Positions 1 through 7,117 are shown, numbered from the stretch's first letter. The stretch is 13,812 nt of DNA from CAYGWX01 sp964353855 [NCBI: uncultured bacterium] (GCA_964353855.1 CAYGWX010000067.1:1-13812); one strand, 5' to 3'. Notes: generated from the sequence alone by a model not told the origin. Made by a program: numbers and translations.

Positions 1-123
1 TTTAACGATGAAGGAGGGATCGCTCCACACGAAGCCGTTAGCGAACATCGGCCAATAGGCCAGCAGGCAAAGGACCCCGAGTCCGACCCACCAAAGAAAC
101 TGACGAGCCCTGTTCTTTTTCAT
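1..123 (-). CDS. N-terminus of a membrane protein, possibly a GT-C/TMTC-like glycosyltransferase (partial)
   Basis: Reading the minus strand from an ATG at 123 gives 41 uninterrupted codons that run off the left edge. The protein begins with a basic stretch (MKKNRARQ), then a hydrophobic helix of about 20 residues (FLWWVGLGVLCLLAYWP), then MFANGFVWSDPSFIV. A basic start followed by a helix suggests a signal anchor. The N-G-F-V-W-x-D-x-x-F-I pattern after the first helix resembles the first extracytoplasmic loop of GT-C-fold membrane glycosyltransferases and TMTC-like TPR proteins; that family call rests on a short motif and is tentative. A good promoter lies 60-90 nt upstream (184-213), but no clear SD precedes the ATG. 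Its promoter is downstream of the neighbouring subtilase's terminator, so it is probably a separate transcript. Confidence 0.6.
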   Translation of the reverse strand, partial: MKKNRARQFLWWVGLGVLCLLAYWPMFANGFVWSDPSFIVK

Positions 124-183
124 GGGCGTGTTTGGCGGGCAGGTTTTATAGAAAGGCGTTCGGCTTTCATCGGTGTAGCGTAA

Positions 184-213
184 ATGATACCTTGAACCCG
201 GAGGGAGTGTCAA
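184..213 (-). promoter_or_regulatory. sigma70-type promoter for the left-edge membrane protein
   Basis: On the minus strand TTGACA (213-208) and TATCAT (189-184) are separated by 18 bp. Transcription would start near 177 and give a leader of about 54 nt before the ATG at 123. The promoter sits between the terminator of the upstream protease gene and this gene, as expected for an independent unit. Confidence 0.6.
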
Positions 214-249
214 GGGGAGGTCGAGTACACCCGCTCTCCGTAGAATAGA

Positions 250-278
250 GAAAGCCCCCCTTGAAAAGGGGGGCTTTC
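250..278 (-). terminator. hairpin terminator of the minus-strand S8 protease
   Basis: An 11-bp perfect inverted repeat (GAAAGCCCCCC / GGGGGGCTTTC) with a 7-nt loop lies 22 nt past the TAA of the protease gene. On the minus strand the 3' arm ends CUUUC and is followed by UCUAUUC, so the U-rich tail is interrupted but present. The C6/G6 core recurs in the hairpin after the M14 gene at 11318-11364. Confidence 0.75.
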
Positions 279-300
279 GGGTTGAAGGTTTGAGGTGAGT

Positions 301-3300
301 TTACCGGACCACCACGGCCTTCTTGGTCGCGGTGTAAGTCCCGGCCTCGAAGCGCACGAGGTAGACACCGGCGGGAACGCGTTTCCCGCTGTCGGTCCGG
401 CCGTTCCACACGGTCTCATGGGTTCCGGCCGGGACAGTGCTTTCAACCAGGGTGCGGACGAGCTGGCCGGCCAGGTTGTAGACCTTTAGGCTGGCCCGTA
501 CATCCGACGCCAACTGGTAGTTAAAGGTCATCGCCCCCAAGGTGGGATTGGGACGCCCCACCTGGAAGTCGGTGCGCAGCACAACCTCCGGGGATCCCGT
601 CTCTACGCCGGAAGGATAGGGATGGAGACCGAACCAGCGCATCACCGAGTCGGCATAGACATACTTGGTGTTCGGCGCGGCTGCATCCACGAGGCCCCGC
701 AGGAGCCAGGTGGAAACCAGGGTCTTGAACCGCGGGCTGGCACTGACGTTCCCGACCAGGCAGGTGTCGTTCCTCTGGCTGGCGAAGCGCATCAGGTTAA
801 CGGCGGTGCCGGTCTTGAAGATCCCGTCAATGTCAGAGCCCTGGGCGCCGTTGAAACCGGTGTCCGTGCCGCTGTAGGTGAAATTGAACCCTCCGAACAT
901 GGTCCCGGCGACCCCGGTCACCCCAGTGATCCGGTGCTCCAGGTCCATGGTGGCCGCCGTATAGTTCGCGCTCAGCCTGACGCGGATGGCCTGCCCGCAT
1001 TGCGGGCCGGTGGGGTCCATGAACCCGAAACCGTACTCCGGGCTCTGCAGGTAAACCCCTCCCGAGTCGTAGGCCGTGGTCAGGAAGGCGGTGATCCGGT
1101 TGTCGTTCTGCAGCCCCAGGGCGTAGCTGTCACACAGGGCATTGGCATAGCCGGCACTGCCATCCAAACCTGCGTGCAGAGAGAAGATGACCAGGGGATT
1201 GGGACGGGTGAACGCCGGCAGGCCGAGGCTGTCGTGGTACCATCCCCGGTATCCCGCCCGCTGCAGGGCGGTCATCCAGTAGATGTAATCCTCGTTGTCC
1301 CCGTGACCCCAGATGACGTACTGGTTCCCGGAGTCCGGCAGGTTGGAGGGCACTGACATGGCCACGTCCCCGGTCACGCTCCCCGCGGTCAGGTGGACGT
1401 TGAAGGGCATGGGATACCAGCACATCATGGTATTCCCGCACTGCACGCGGTAGGTCTGGGTGGCTGTCCCACCGTTAGCCGCGATGTCCCCGAAGGTCTT
1501 GGGTCCGCTGTCCACGAGGGTGGAATGGGTGCTCGTGCTGCGCAGGGTCCCCGCCACACCGGTCGCGGTCGCGGTCCCGATATTCTTCAAGGTCACCTGA
1601 ACGTTCTCAGCAGTGCTGCGCCGGAGGGCGTTCTTCGGGCTGCCGGGCACGTTCACGGCCGAGACGATAAGCTGGGCCGCGGAAGCGAGGTTGAGGTTTC
1701 CGGTCACGACGACGGCATAATCCTGCGGGCCCATCGGGCAGTTGTTCCCGTTCACGCGAATGACCCAGTTCCCGGCCGCAGGAGCGCGCAGACGTACGAT
1801 CTCTTCCACGTTGCGGGCGTCCCATACCGAAGGATTGGGTGTGGACTCACCCGCCGTCATCTGGTTCCCCCGGTAATAAGTGCCCCCGGGGGCCGTGACC
1901 AGAAGGTTCATGTCGTTGACGATGGTAGGGTTGGCCCCGTGGCCTCCGGGAAAGTCCGTCCAGACCAGGGCCACCTTGAACACGGAACCGGCCTGGACTG
2001 GAATGGTGTATTCGCGGTACTGTCCGGTGTTCAAGCCATCCCGCTCGTCGGCCACCCAGAAGATGTTGTTATTGGTCGTGCCGGTGAAGTGCAGGGTGTT
2101 CCAGAGGTTGATGCGCCCGAAACCATAGGCGTTATTTGGGTACATCGTGGCGCAAGAGTCTCCGGAATTCACCAGTACAGCCTTGATCAGAGCCGCGGAG
2201 GGGATGAACCCGTTGGATGCATTCCGGGTTCCGGTGGGATACCAGCCCTCGGTGAAGTACTGCCGGACAAGGGCTCCGTGTCCTGCGGCTGCGGGGCAGG
2301 CCATCGAGGTGCCCTGCATCCCGGTGTAAGAGTTCGAGGAGCCAGCTGATACGGAGGTCAAGGTTCCCACAGCCATCAGGGTGGGCTTGATCCGGGTATC
2401 CCGGCACGGGCCCTGACTGGAATAGCTTGCCCGGGTCATGGCACCGGGGATACCGCTCCCTACCGCGCCAACGGTCACGATGTTCTTCGCGGTTCCCGGA
2501 GGTCCGATGGAGTTGGCGCTGGAGTTGTTGCCCGCGGAGTTGAAGCCCAGGAAGTCCTTGTGGTCCCACATGAAGGCGTCCCAGCTGCGGGCTTCACCGT
2601 CGTAGACCCCGAAGTAGCAGGAGGCCGAGACCCCCCAGGACTGGGAGAAGATTCTGCAGGCACCCCCGGCATTGCCGGTATAAGCCGCGCCCCAGATCTC
2701 ACCGTGGCTTCCCGGGGCATACACCGCAGAGGCGTTCGTATTCCCGAGGTCCACGAACCAGTGCTTGGCATAGGGCGCCATCCCGCAATTGGCATTGCGG
2801 GTCGAGGAGCCGCCGCCCGAGTCGTTCCCGCAGACCGTCCCTCCGGTGTGGCTGCCGTGTCCGCCCACATCGCCGAACGTGGCGGTCAAAGATCCCTGCC
2901 GATAGGCGATGAGCTTGCGGTGAGTGGGATAGTTTCCAAATCCCCCGATGGAGACAGCCGGGTCCCGAAAGGCGTAGTGGTTCACGTCGATCCCGCCGTC
3001 CGAGGTCCCGGTCACCTGACCCTGGCCGAGGCAGCGGATGCCGCCAGTGTTATCCGTACCATTTACGTACCAAATCCGGCGGACGTTAGCAGTATAGTCT
3101 TGGTGGACATACTGAGCTATGGAATTGTTGAACTCGATCGGCAACCGGGGCTCGATCCAGCGCACCTCAGAGAGATTGGCGATGTCCGCAATCCGGCCCC
3201 CGTCCACCCTGGCCGAGAACACGGATTGCCACCGGTCAGCACCGGTCTCGAGGATTTCCACACCCAGTTTCTTCAGGTCCTCCGACACTTCCCGGAGGTT

Positions 3301-3864
3301 CTCCCCGTGAAAGAGGTAGATCCGGACCTCCTGGATGCCAAACGTCGTGGGCAAGTCCGAGGACATCTTGTAGGCAGGCTGGAACGCGCCTAAATAAGAG
3401 ACCGCATCCAGCATAGAAACCCCTGATTTGGAGATCTCGTTCATCCGCACGAGGTAGGCGTAGTTAGGAATGTAGTCCAGAATCTCGGCCCCAAGGGATT
3501 GTAGGTCGCTCCTCATCTCGGGAGTGATCGGGCCGTTGAGCTGGACGAGGTAATAACCCACACCCCTCTGTTTTCCGGAGAGCTTGAGGTTCGGAGGCAG
3601 GGCGGGCTCACCCTTACGGGTGTCGAAAGTGATGCCGTTATCGAAGCTGATGGTGGTCGGGTTCTCATCGGCGGCCGGGGTGACCAAGCCCAACAACGAG
3701 GGCTGATGATACCCGAAGGGAAGCCCCTCTTCCTTGGCGCTCGCCGGGGGAACCGGGGAGCCGGGGGAAGAGGTGTGGAGGTAGGGTGAGCGCTGCGCAG
3801 CGAATGCCGGGGTCAACAGCAAAAGCGCCAACCCCAGAATCGCCCAGGTTCGTTTGGAAAGCAT
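301..3864 (-). CDS. secreted subtilisin-family (S8, KP-43-like) serine protease with C-terminal FlgD-Ig/sorting-like module
   Basis: Predicted exported endopeptidase of 1187 residues. Order: signal peptide 1-22 (MLSK then a Leu-rich core ending AFA); an N-terminal segment with ISFDNGITFDTR (72-83) and a propeptide-like region to about 240 (LVQLNGPITPEM, IPNYAYLVRM); S8 catalytic domain about 280-595 with Asp289 (TSDGGID), His336 (GHGSHTGG), oxyanion Asn446 (SAGNNS) and Ser520 (GTSMACP). Then a KP-43-type jelly roll about 600-725 (ALVWTD, IVNDMNL, NVEEIVRL); a CARDB-like beta domain 730-840; a further globular region 848-1075; and a tail module from 1100 (GRPNP, VYNLAGQLVRTL, PAGVYLVRF). The ATG at 3864 is preferred because AGGAGG (3876-3871) lies 6 nt before it. 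The in-frame ATG at 3879 overlaps that SD and would put Arg-Arg before the signal peptide. Fourteen cysteines suggest disulfides. It is a paralogue of the subtilase at 11409. Triad and export are well supported; substrate and anchoring are unknown. Confidence 0.95.
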   Translation of the reverse strand: MLSKRTWAILGLALLLLTPAFAAQRSPYLHTSSPGSPVPPASAKEEGLPFGYHQPSLLGLVTPAADENPTTISFDNGITFDTRKGEPALPPNLKLSGKQRGVGYYLVQLNGPITPEMRSDLQSLGAEILDYIPNYAYLVRMNEISKSGVSMLDAVSYLGAFQPAYKMSSDLPTTFGIQEVRIYLFHGENLREVSEDLKKLGVEILETGADRWQSVFSARVDGGRIADIANLSEVRWIEPRLPIEFNNSIAQYVHQDYTANVRRIWYVNGTDNTGGIRCLGQGQVTGTSDGGIDVNHYAFRDPAVSIGGFGNYPTHRKLIAYRQGSLTATFGDVGGHGSHTGGTVCGNDSGGGSSTRNANCGMAPYAKHWFVDLGNTNASAVYAPGSHGEIWGAAYTGNAGGACRIFSQSWGVSASCYFGVYDGEARSWDAFMWDHKDFLGFNSAGNNSSANSIGPPGTAKNIVTVGAVGSGIPGAMTRASYSSQGPCRDTRIKPTLMAVGTLTSVSAGSSNSYTGMQGTSMACPAAAGHGALVRQYFTEGWYPTGTRNASNGFIPSAALIKAVLVNSGDSCATMYPNNAYGFGRINLWNTLHFTGTTNNNIFWVADERDGLNTGQYREYTIPVQAGSVFKVALVWTDFPGGHGANPTIVNDMNLLVTAPGGTYYRGNQMTAGESTPNPSVWDARNVEEIVRLRAPAAGNWVIRVNGNNCPMGPQDYAVVVTGNLNLASAAQLIVSAVNVPGSPKNALRRSTAENVQVTLKNIGTATATGVAGTLRSTSTHSTLVDSGPKTFGDIAANGGTATQTYRVQCGNTMMCWYPMPFNVHLTAGSVTGDVAMSVPSNLPDSGNQYVIWGHGDNEDYIYWMTALQRAGYRGWYHDSLGLPAFTRPNPLVIFSLHAGLDGSAGYANALCDSYALGLQNDNRITAFLTTAYDSGGVYLQSPEYGFGFMDPTGPQCGQAIRVRLSANYTAATMDLEHRITGVTGVAGTMFGGFNFTYSGTDTGFNGAQGSDIDGIFKTGTAVNLMRFASQRNDTCLVGNVSASPRFKTLVSTWLLRGLVDAAAPNTKYVYADSVMRWFGLHPYPSGVETGSPEVVLRTDFQVGRPNPTLGAMTFNYQLASDVRASLKVYNLAGQLVRTLVESTVPAGTHETVWNGRTDSGKRVPAGVYLVRFEAGTYTATKKAVVVR

Positions 3865-3880
3865 GACGGTCCTCCTCATG
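3862..3880 (-). promoter_or_regulatory. translation-initiation hairpin with the SD in its loop
   Basis: On the minus strand CATGA (3880-3876) can pair with TCATG (3866-3862). This leaves AGGAGG mostly in the loop and places the start codon (3864-3862) in the 3' arm of the stem. The 5-bp stem is weak. The symmetry also creates the second in-frame ATG at 3879, which explains the two candidate starts. Whether it modulates translation is inference. Confidence 0.35.
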
Positions 3881-3905
3881 TGCTCAAGGGTTTAAAAGGA
3901 AATCT

Positions 3906-4050
3906 TAGCCCGGACTCTTAAGTTTGTTTGAAGGATTAGAGCAACACCTCCTTTCCAGAAGAACGTTCTTTGCCATCTTGAGCGCCGATGATCCAGCCCG
4001 ATCTCGGATCGGGCCTCGCTCCTCCTTGTCTCTCTTCAGTCCGGATGCTA
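3906..4050 (-). promoter_or_regulatory. structured 5' leader of the S8 protease mRNA, family not recognised
   Basis: The leader between the promoter and the protease start is closed by a long-range stem. RNA UAGC-AU-CCGGACU (4050-4038) pairs with AGUCCGG-GCUA (3916-3906), giving 11 bp with a 2-nt bulge. Inside is a GAGCG/CGCUC stem enclosing GCCCGAU-CCGAG-AUCGGGC, then the self-complementary AAGAACGUUCUU, then AAAGGAGGUG (3954-3945), a near-perfect anti-SD match with no start codon at normal spacing. A 23-codon ORF without SD (ATG 3976, stop 3905) spans the second half. It lacks the GEMM, cobalamin and SAM consensus segments that I can recall. It could be a cis-regulatory RNA or simply a folded leader. 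Confidence 0.45.
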
Positions 4051-4061
4051 TGAACCTATAT

Positions 4062-4091
4062 AGTATAAGGCGAAAGGAGAGGTTTTGTCAA
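4062..4091 (-). promoter_or_regulatory. sigma70-type promoter for the minus-strand S8 protease
   Basis: On the minus strand a consensus TTGACA (4091-4086) is followed after 18 bp by TATACT (4067-4062). Predicted start is near 4055, giving a leader of about 190 nt, unusually long for a plain mRNA and matching the folded element downstream. Confidence 0.75.
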
Positions 4092-4258
4092 GAGGACATT
4101 TAGGGAAAATCATTCTCCGGCCAATTATTAAGGATTAACTGTGTTCTAACCCGGGCTCTCCCCGGACGGTTTCAACCCGCGGGAAGAGGGGGGAAAAAAA
4201 TGGGAAAGGCGGTGGAACATCCTGGGAAGCCATCCCTAACCCCTCCTCCCCCCTTGAT
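4092..4258. other. divergent intergenic spacer, no feature recognised
   Basis: This stretch lies between the -35 box of the minus-strand protease promoter and the promoter proposed for ispE. It has an A/T-rich part (4100-4145, a possible UP element for the minus promoter), then G/C-rich tracts including a small CCGG-x7-CCGG inverted repeat, a CCCGCGGG palindrome and G6A7. I see no convincing ORF with an SD, no terminator and no tandem repeat. Confidence 0.5.
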
Positions 4259-4288
4259 TTGAGACGGGGTTATGTGGCATACTATAGA
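4259..4288 (+). promoter_or_regulatory. putative promoter of the ispE-rplI operon
   Basis: TTGAGA (4259-4264) and TATAGA (4283-4288) are 18 bp apart. The start would be near 4295, just upstream of the GTG chosen for ispE and downstream of the alternative ATG at 4272, which it argues against. Both hexamers are imperfect; an overlapping TACTAT (4280-4285) is an alternative -10. Confidence 0.45.
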
Positions 4289-4319
4289 TATTAGGTGCTT
4301 AAGGAAACTTGAGGCGCAC

Positions 4320-5240
4320 GTGGCGGAAAAGGTTCTGAGATATCGAGCCTACGGCAAGGTAAACCTCGGGCTGGAGGTCCTTGGGCTCCGTTCGGACGGC
4401 TATCACGAGGTGCTGACTGTGCTCCAGACCGTCTCCCTGGCGGACGATCTGGCCTTTGAGCCGGCCCGGAGCCTGTCCGTGGTTCCGGACCATCCCGCGG
4501 TGCCCCGGGACGGGAGGAACCTCGTGATCCGGGCCGGAAGGGCTCTTCAACGGAGGTTCGGGATCCACAAGGGAGCCAGGGTCACCATCCGGAAGCGCCT
4601 GCCCGTGGGGGGAGGTATGGGAGGAGGATCAAGCGATGCCGCCTGTGCCCTGGTAGGGCTTTCCAGCCTCTGGAGCCTGAACCCGGATAGGGAGGAGTTG
4701 GAGAGGATCGCCTCTGGCCTCGGCTCGGATGTGCCCTTTTTCCTGAGAGGCGGGACTTGCCTCGGCAAGGGTCGCGGGGAGGTCTTGGAATCTCTGCCCG
4801 GGCTCCCGGCCTGTTTCCTCGCCATAGTCTTTCCGGGCTATGGGGTTTCCACGGCCTGGGCCTATAAAAACTTAGAAATAAAGGCCGGGGGATTGACAAA
4901 ATCCGGGGAATGTATTAAAATAATTGTCTCTTTTTTGGAAGCGGGAGAGGTTCAAGGGGTGGGTCGTTCCCTTTATAACCGCTTGGAGGAAGCCGTGTTC
5001 CCCGCTTACCCGGACTTGGCCGGGCTCAAGGAGGGCCTGGTCGGGTGCGGAGCCATCGGCGCCCTGCTCTCGGGAAGCGGGTCGTCGGTGTTCGGGTTGT
5101 TCGCGGAGGAAGTTCGCAGCCAGGATCTCGGATCGCGTTTGGAAGCTCCGGCCCGGACCGGCTCGTTGAGGGTGGAGATGGTCCGGCCAACTGCCCGGGG
5201 ATGGGAAGGGATTATAGAAAAACCCGGTTCGGCATCGTGA
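4320..5240 (+). CDS. ispE: 4-diphosphocytidyl-2-C-methyl-D-erythritol kinase
   Basis: IspE phosphorylates 4-diphosphocytidyl-2-C-methyl-D-erythritol with ATP in the cytosolic MEP route to isoprenoids. The 306-residue protein shows all three GHMP-kinase signatures: AYGKVNLGLEVLG with the catalytic-site Lys13 followed by DGYHEV; the glycine-rich ATP loop GGGMGGGSSDAA (97-108); and GALLSGSGSSVFGLF near the C-terminus. Asp137 in GSDVPFF is the expected catalytic Asp. I chose GTG 4320 because it puts the conserved N-terminus at the usual distance, has GAGG 5 nt upstream, and lies after the predicted transcription start. The in-frame ATG at 4272 would add 16 atypical residues (WHTIDIRCLRK...). It is the first gene of the operon; the tRNA starts 19 nt after its stop. 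Confidence 0.95.
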   Translation: MAEKVLRYRAYGKVNLGLEVLGLRSDGYHEVLTVLQTVSLADDLAFEPARSLSVVPDHPAVPRDGRNLVIRAGRALQRRFGIHKGARVTIRKRLPVGGGMGGGSSDAACALVGLSSLWSLNPDREELERIASGLGSDVPFFLRGGTCLGKGRGEVLESLPGLPACFLAIVFPGYGVSTAWAYKNLEIKAGGLTKSGECIKIIVSFLEAGEVQGVGRSLYNRLEEAVFPAYPDLAGLKEGLVGCGAIGALLSGSGSSVFGLFAEEVRSQDLGSRLEAPARTGSLRVEMVRPTARGWEGIIEKPGSAS

Positions 5241-5259
5241 GACATCCCTTAAGAGAGCT

Positions 5260-5333
5260 TCGGGGATCGTCCAATGGCAGGACAGGGGCCTTTGGAGCCT
5301 CCGATCCAGGTTCGAATCCTGGTCCCCGAGCCA
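5260..5333 (+). tRNA. tRNA-Gln, anticodon TTG
   Basis: A 74-nt cloverleaf with encoded CCA. Acceptor TCGGGGA/TCCCCGA is perfect with discriminator G5330; the D stem is GTCC/GGAC; the anticodon stem GGGGC/GCCTC has one G-T pair. The anticodon loop CTTTGGA gives TTG (5292-5294), reading CAA and CAG as Gln. The T arm has TTCGAAT. It lies 19 nt after ispE and 67 nt before prs with no terminator or convincing promoter between, so it is probably cut from the operon transcript. Confidence 0.97.
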
Positions 5334-5367
5334 ATCCTTGTTGCCGTCCGAGGCTGGGATTCCCAAA

Positions 5368-5404
5368 GGATGGAGCATCCATGAGAAAAGGAAGAAACCC
5401 ATGA
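5368..5404 (+). promoter_or_regulatory. possible 7-codon leader ORF coupled to prs
   Basis: ATG at 5381 opens MRKGRNP and stops at TGA 5402-5404, sharing ATGA with the prs start at 5401. GGAG (5372-5375) lies 5 nt before this ATG, inside a small hairpin GGATG-gag-CATCC (5368-5380). The arrangement is what translational coupling looks like. Chance is possible because AAAAGGAAG (5387-5393), which lies within this ORF, is also the SD of prs. Confidence 0.25.
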
Positions 5405-6348
5405 AATCCACCGGAGACCAGCTCAAAATCTTCTGCGGGAATGCCAATCCCGACCTGGCCCGGGAGATCTGCCGGCACCTCCGTCAGCCATTGGGCCAGG
5501 CCCGGGTGGTCCGTTTTCCCGACGGGGAGATCTGGGTGAAGATCGCTGAGAACGTGCGCGGGGCGGACGTCTTCGTGGTGCAGCCCACCTTTGCGCCGGC
5601 CGACAACCTGATGGAGCTCCTGATCCTGTGCGACGCCCTGCTCCGGGCCTCGGCGCGCCGGATCACAGCGGTCATCCCCTACTTCGGGTACGCCCGACAG
5701 GAGCGCAAGTCCGAGCCGCGGGTTCCGATCTCGGCTAAATTGGTGGCCAACTTGATCTCCTCGGCCGGCGTGAACAGGGTCCTGACCATGGATCTTCATT
5801 CCGAGGTCATCACAGGGTTCTTCGACCTTCCGGTGGACCACCTGTTCGCGGCCCCGGTGATCATCGGCCACTTTCGCAAGAAGCGGCTGCGGGATTTCGT
5901 CGTCGTAGCCGCAGACACTGGCGGGGTAGTTCGGGCCCGGGCCTTTGCCAAACGCCTTGGGGACCTGCCCCTGGTAGTCATCGATAAGCGCCGTCCCGAA
6001 CCCACCCAGGCCGAGGTCATGAACGTCATCGGAGACGTTCGCGGGAGGACAGCTGTGGTGGTCGAGGATATCATCGACACCGCCACGACCATCACCAAGG
6101 TGGCCGAGGCCCTCAAGGCCCACGGGGCCAAGGACATCTATGTGAGCTGCACCCACCCCATCCTTTCCGGAGAGGCGGTCCGCAAACTGGAGGCCAGCCC
6201 GATCAAGGAGGTCGTGGTGACGAACACCGTACCCCTCCCGCCGGAGAAACGCCGGAAGAAGATCACGGTGCTGTCCGTGGCCGGACTCTTCGGGGAGGCG
6301 GTGCAGCGGATTCACGAAGAGCGCTCCGTGAGCTCGCTTTTCATTTAA
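5401..6348 (+). CDS. prs: ribose-phosphate pyrophosphokinase (PRPP synthetase)
   Basis: Prs makes phosphoribosyl pyrophosphate from ribose 5-phosphate and ATP for nucleotide, His and Trp synthesis. The product is 315 residues, the classic length. Visible landmarks: FCGNANPDLA near the N-terminus, RFPDGEIWVKI, PYFGYARQERKSEPRVPIS (the flexible catalytic loop, as long as in Bacillus), the PRPP-synthetase signature DLHSEVITGFFDLPVDHL (131-148), ADTGGVVRARAFAKRL, DKRRP, and the ribose-5-phosphate loop VVEDIIDTATTI (220-231, DxxDT form). The start at 5401 follows AAAAGGAAG by 7 nt; an in-frame TTG at 5338 would add residues unlike the family. The ispE-prs-rplY order is common in bacteria. Confidence 0.97.
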   Translation: MKSTGDQLKIFCGNANPDLAREICRHLRQPLGQARVVRFPDGEIWVKIAENVRGADVFVVQPTFAPADNLMELLILCDALLRASARRITAVIPYFGYARQERKSEPRVPISAKLVANLISSAGVNRVLTMDLHSEVITGFFDLPVDHLFAAPVIIGHFRKKRLRDFVVVAADTGGVVRARAFAKRLGDLPLVVIDKRRPEPTQAEVMNVIGDVRGRTAVVVEDIIDTATTITKVAEALKAHGAKDIYVSCTHPILSGEAVRKLEASPIKEVVVTNTVPLPPEKRRKKITVLSVAGLFGEAVQRIHEERSVSSLFI

Positions 6349-6378
6349 GATCCACCCAAAGGAGGTTTTCGGTTTCTC

Positions 6379-7092
6379 ATGGCAGAGGTTAGAGTAGAGG
6401 CTCAGATCCGGGCGGGTGCTGGAAAGCAGGAGGCCAAGCGGCTGCGGACGTCGGGGTGGGTACCCGGAGTGGTCTACGGCAAGGGGGAGCCGCCCCTATC
6501 CCTGAGGCTCTCCAAACAGGCCTTTCTCAAAGCGATCAAGGGGAAACCCCCGGAGAGCATGGTCGTGAATCTGGTTTTGGAAGGGGTCGGCGAGCCCACC
6601 AAGGCCCTGGTTCGGGAGATGCAGGTGGACCCGGTTTCGCGGTCGCTCCTGCACGTGGATTTCCAGCGGATCTCCATGACCGAAAAGGTGACCCTGGCCG
6701 TCCCGATTACGCTGACCGGAATTCCCGAAGGGGTGCGCACGAGCGGCGGGATCCTGGAGCACCTGCTCCGTGAGGTGGAGATCCGCTGCCTGCCTTCGGC
6801 GATTCCGGAATCCATCTCGGTGGATGTCACCCCGCTATTGATCGGCCATTCCATCCACGTGAGCGACCTCACGATCCCGGACGTGGAGGTCCTGACCGAA
6901 GGGGAACGGGCCATCGCCACGGTCGTCCCGCCCACGGCTTATGAGGAGCCCCAGCCCGGGGCCGTGCCGCTGGCCGAGGAGACCAAGGAGCCGGAGTTGA
7001 TCAAGAAGGAGCGCAAGGAAGAGGAGGAAGAGACCGAGACCCCGGCCCCGAAGGAGGCCAAGGAGGAGAAAAAGGAGAAAGCGAAAGGATGA
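6379..7092 (+). CDS. rplY: 50S ribosomal protein L25/general stress protein Ctc (bL25, TL5 type)
   Basis: This protein binds 5S rRNA in the large subunit. It has 237 residues, the long two-domain TL5/Ctc form rather than the short E. coli L25. Residues 1-90 form the 5S-binding domain (GWVPGVVYGKG, VLREMQVDPVSRSLLHVDF-like block), and about 95-185 the beta domain (VPITLTGIPEGVRTSGGILEHL, LREVEIRCLPSAIPESI, DVTPLLIGHSIHVSDL). From about 190 the tail is a low-complexity Glu/Lys stretch, probably disordered. SD AAAGGAGGT (6358-6366) is well matched but 12-13 nt from the ATG, longer than usual; no better in-frame start is seen. It lies 30 nt after prs. A pth gene often follows rplY, but here rpsF begins 25 nt later. 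Confidence 0.95.
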   Translation: MAEVRVEAQIRAGAGKQEAKRLRTSGWVPGVVYGKGEPPLSLRLSKQAFLKAIKGKPPESMVVNLVLEGVGEPTKALVREMQVDPVSRSLLHVDFQRISMTEKVTLAVPITLTGIPEGVRTSGGILEHLLREVEIRCLPSAIPESISVDVTPLLIGHSIHVSDLTIPDVEVLTEGERAIATVVPPTAYEEPQPGAVPLAEETKEPELIKKERKEEEEETETPAPKEAKEEKKEKAKG

Positions 7093-7117
7093 TCACCCCG
7101 ATGTGGAGAACCCAGCC

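Noticed and set aside
622-2349. Long plus-strand ORFs (244 and 318 codons) opposite the S8 protease
   Set aside because: They are antisense shadows of a high-GC gene with an intact catalytic triad; no SD and no recognisable domains.
3881-4055. A second GEMM or other known riboswitch upstream of the minus-strand subtilase
   Set aside because: GGCAAAG occurs, but GGACGCAAAGC, the GNRA-capped helix and the closing motif are absent, so it is not GEMM-I; no other family consensus was recognised.
4272-4319. ATG start for ispE at 4272
   Set aside because: It lies upstream of or within the predicted promoter, adds atypical residues, and has no SD; GTG 4320 fits the family N-terminus.
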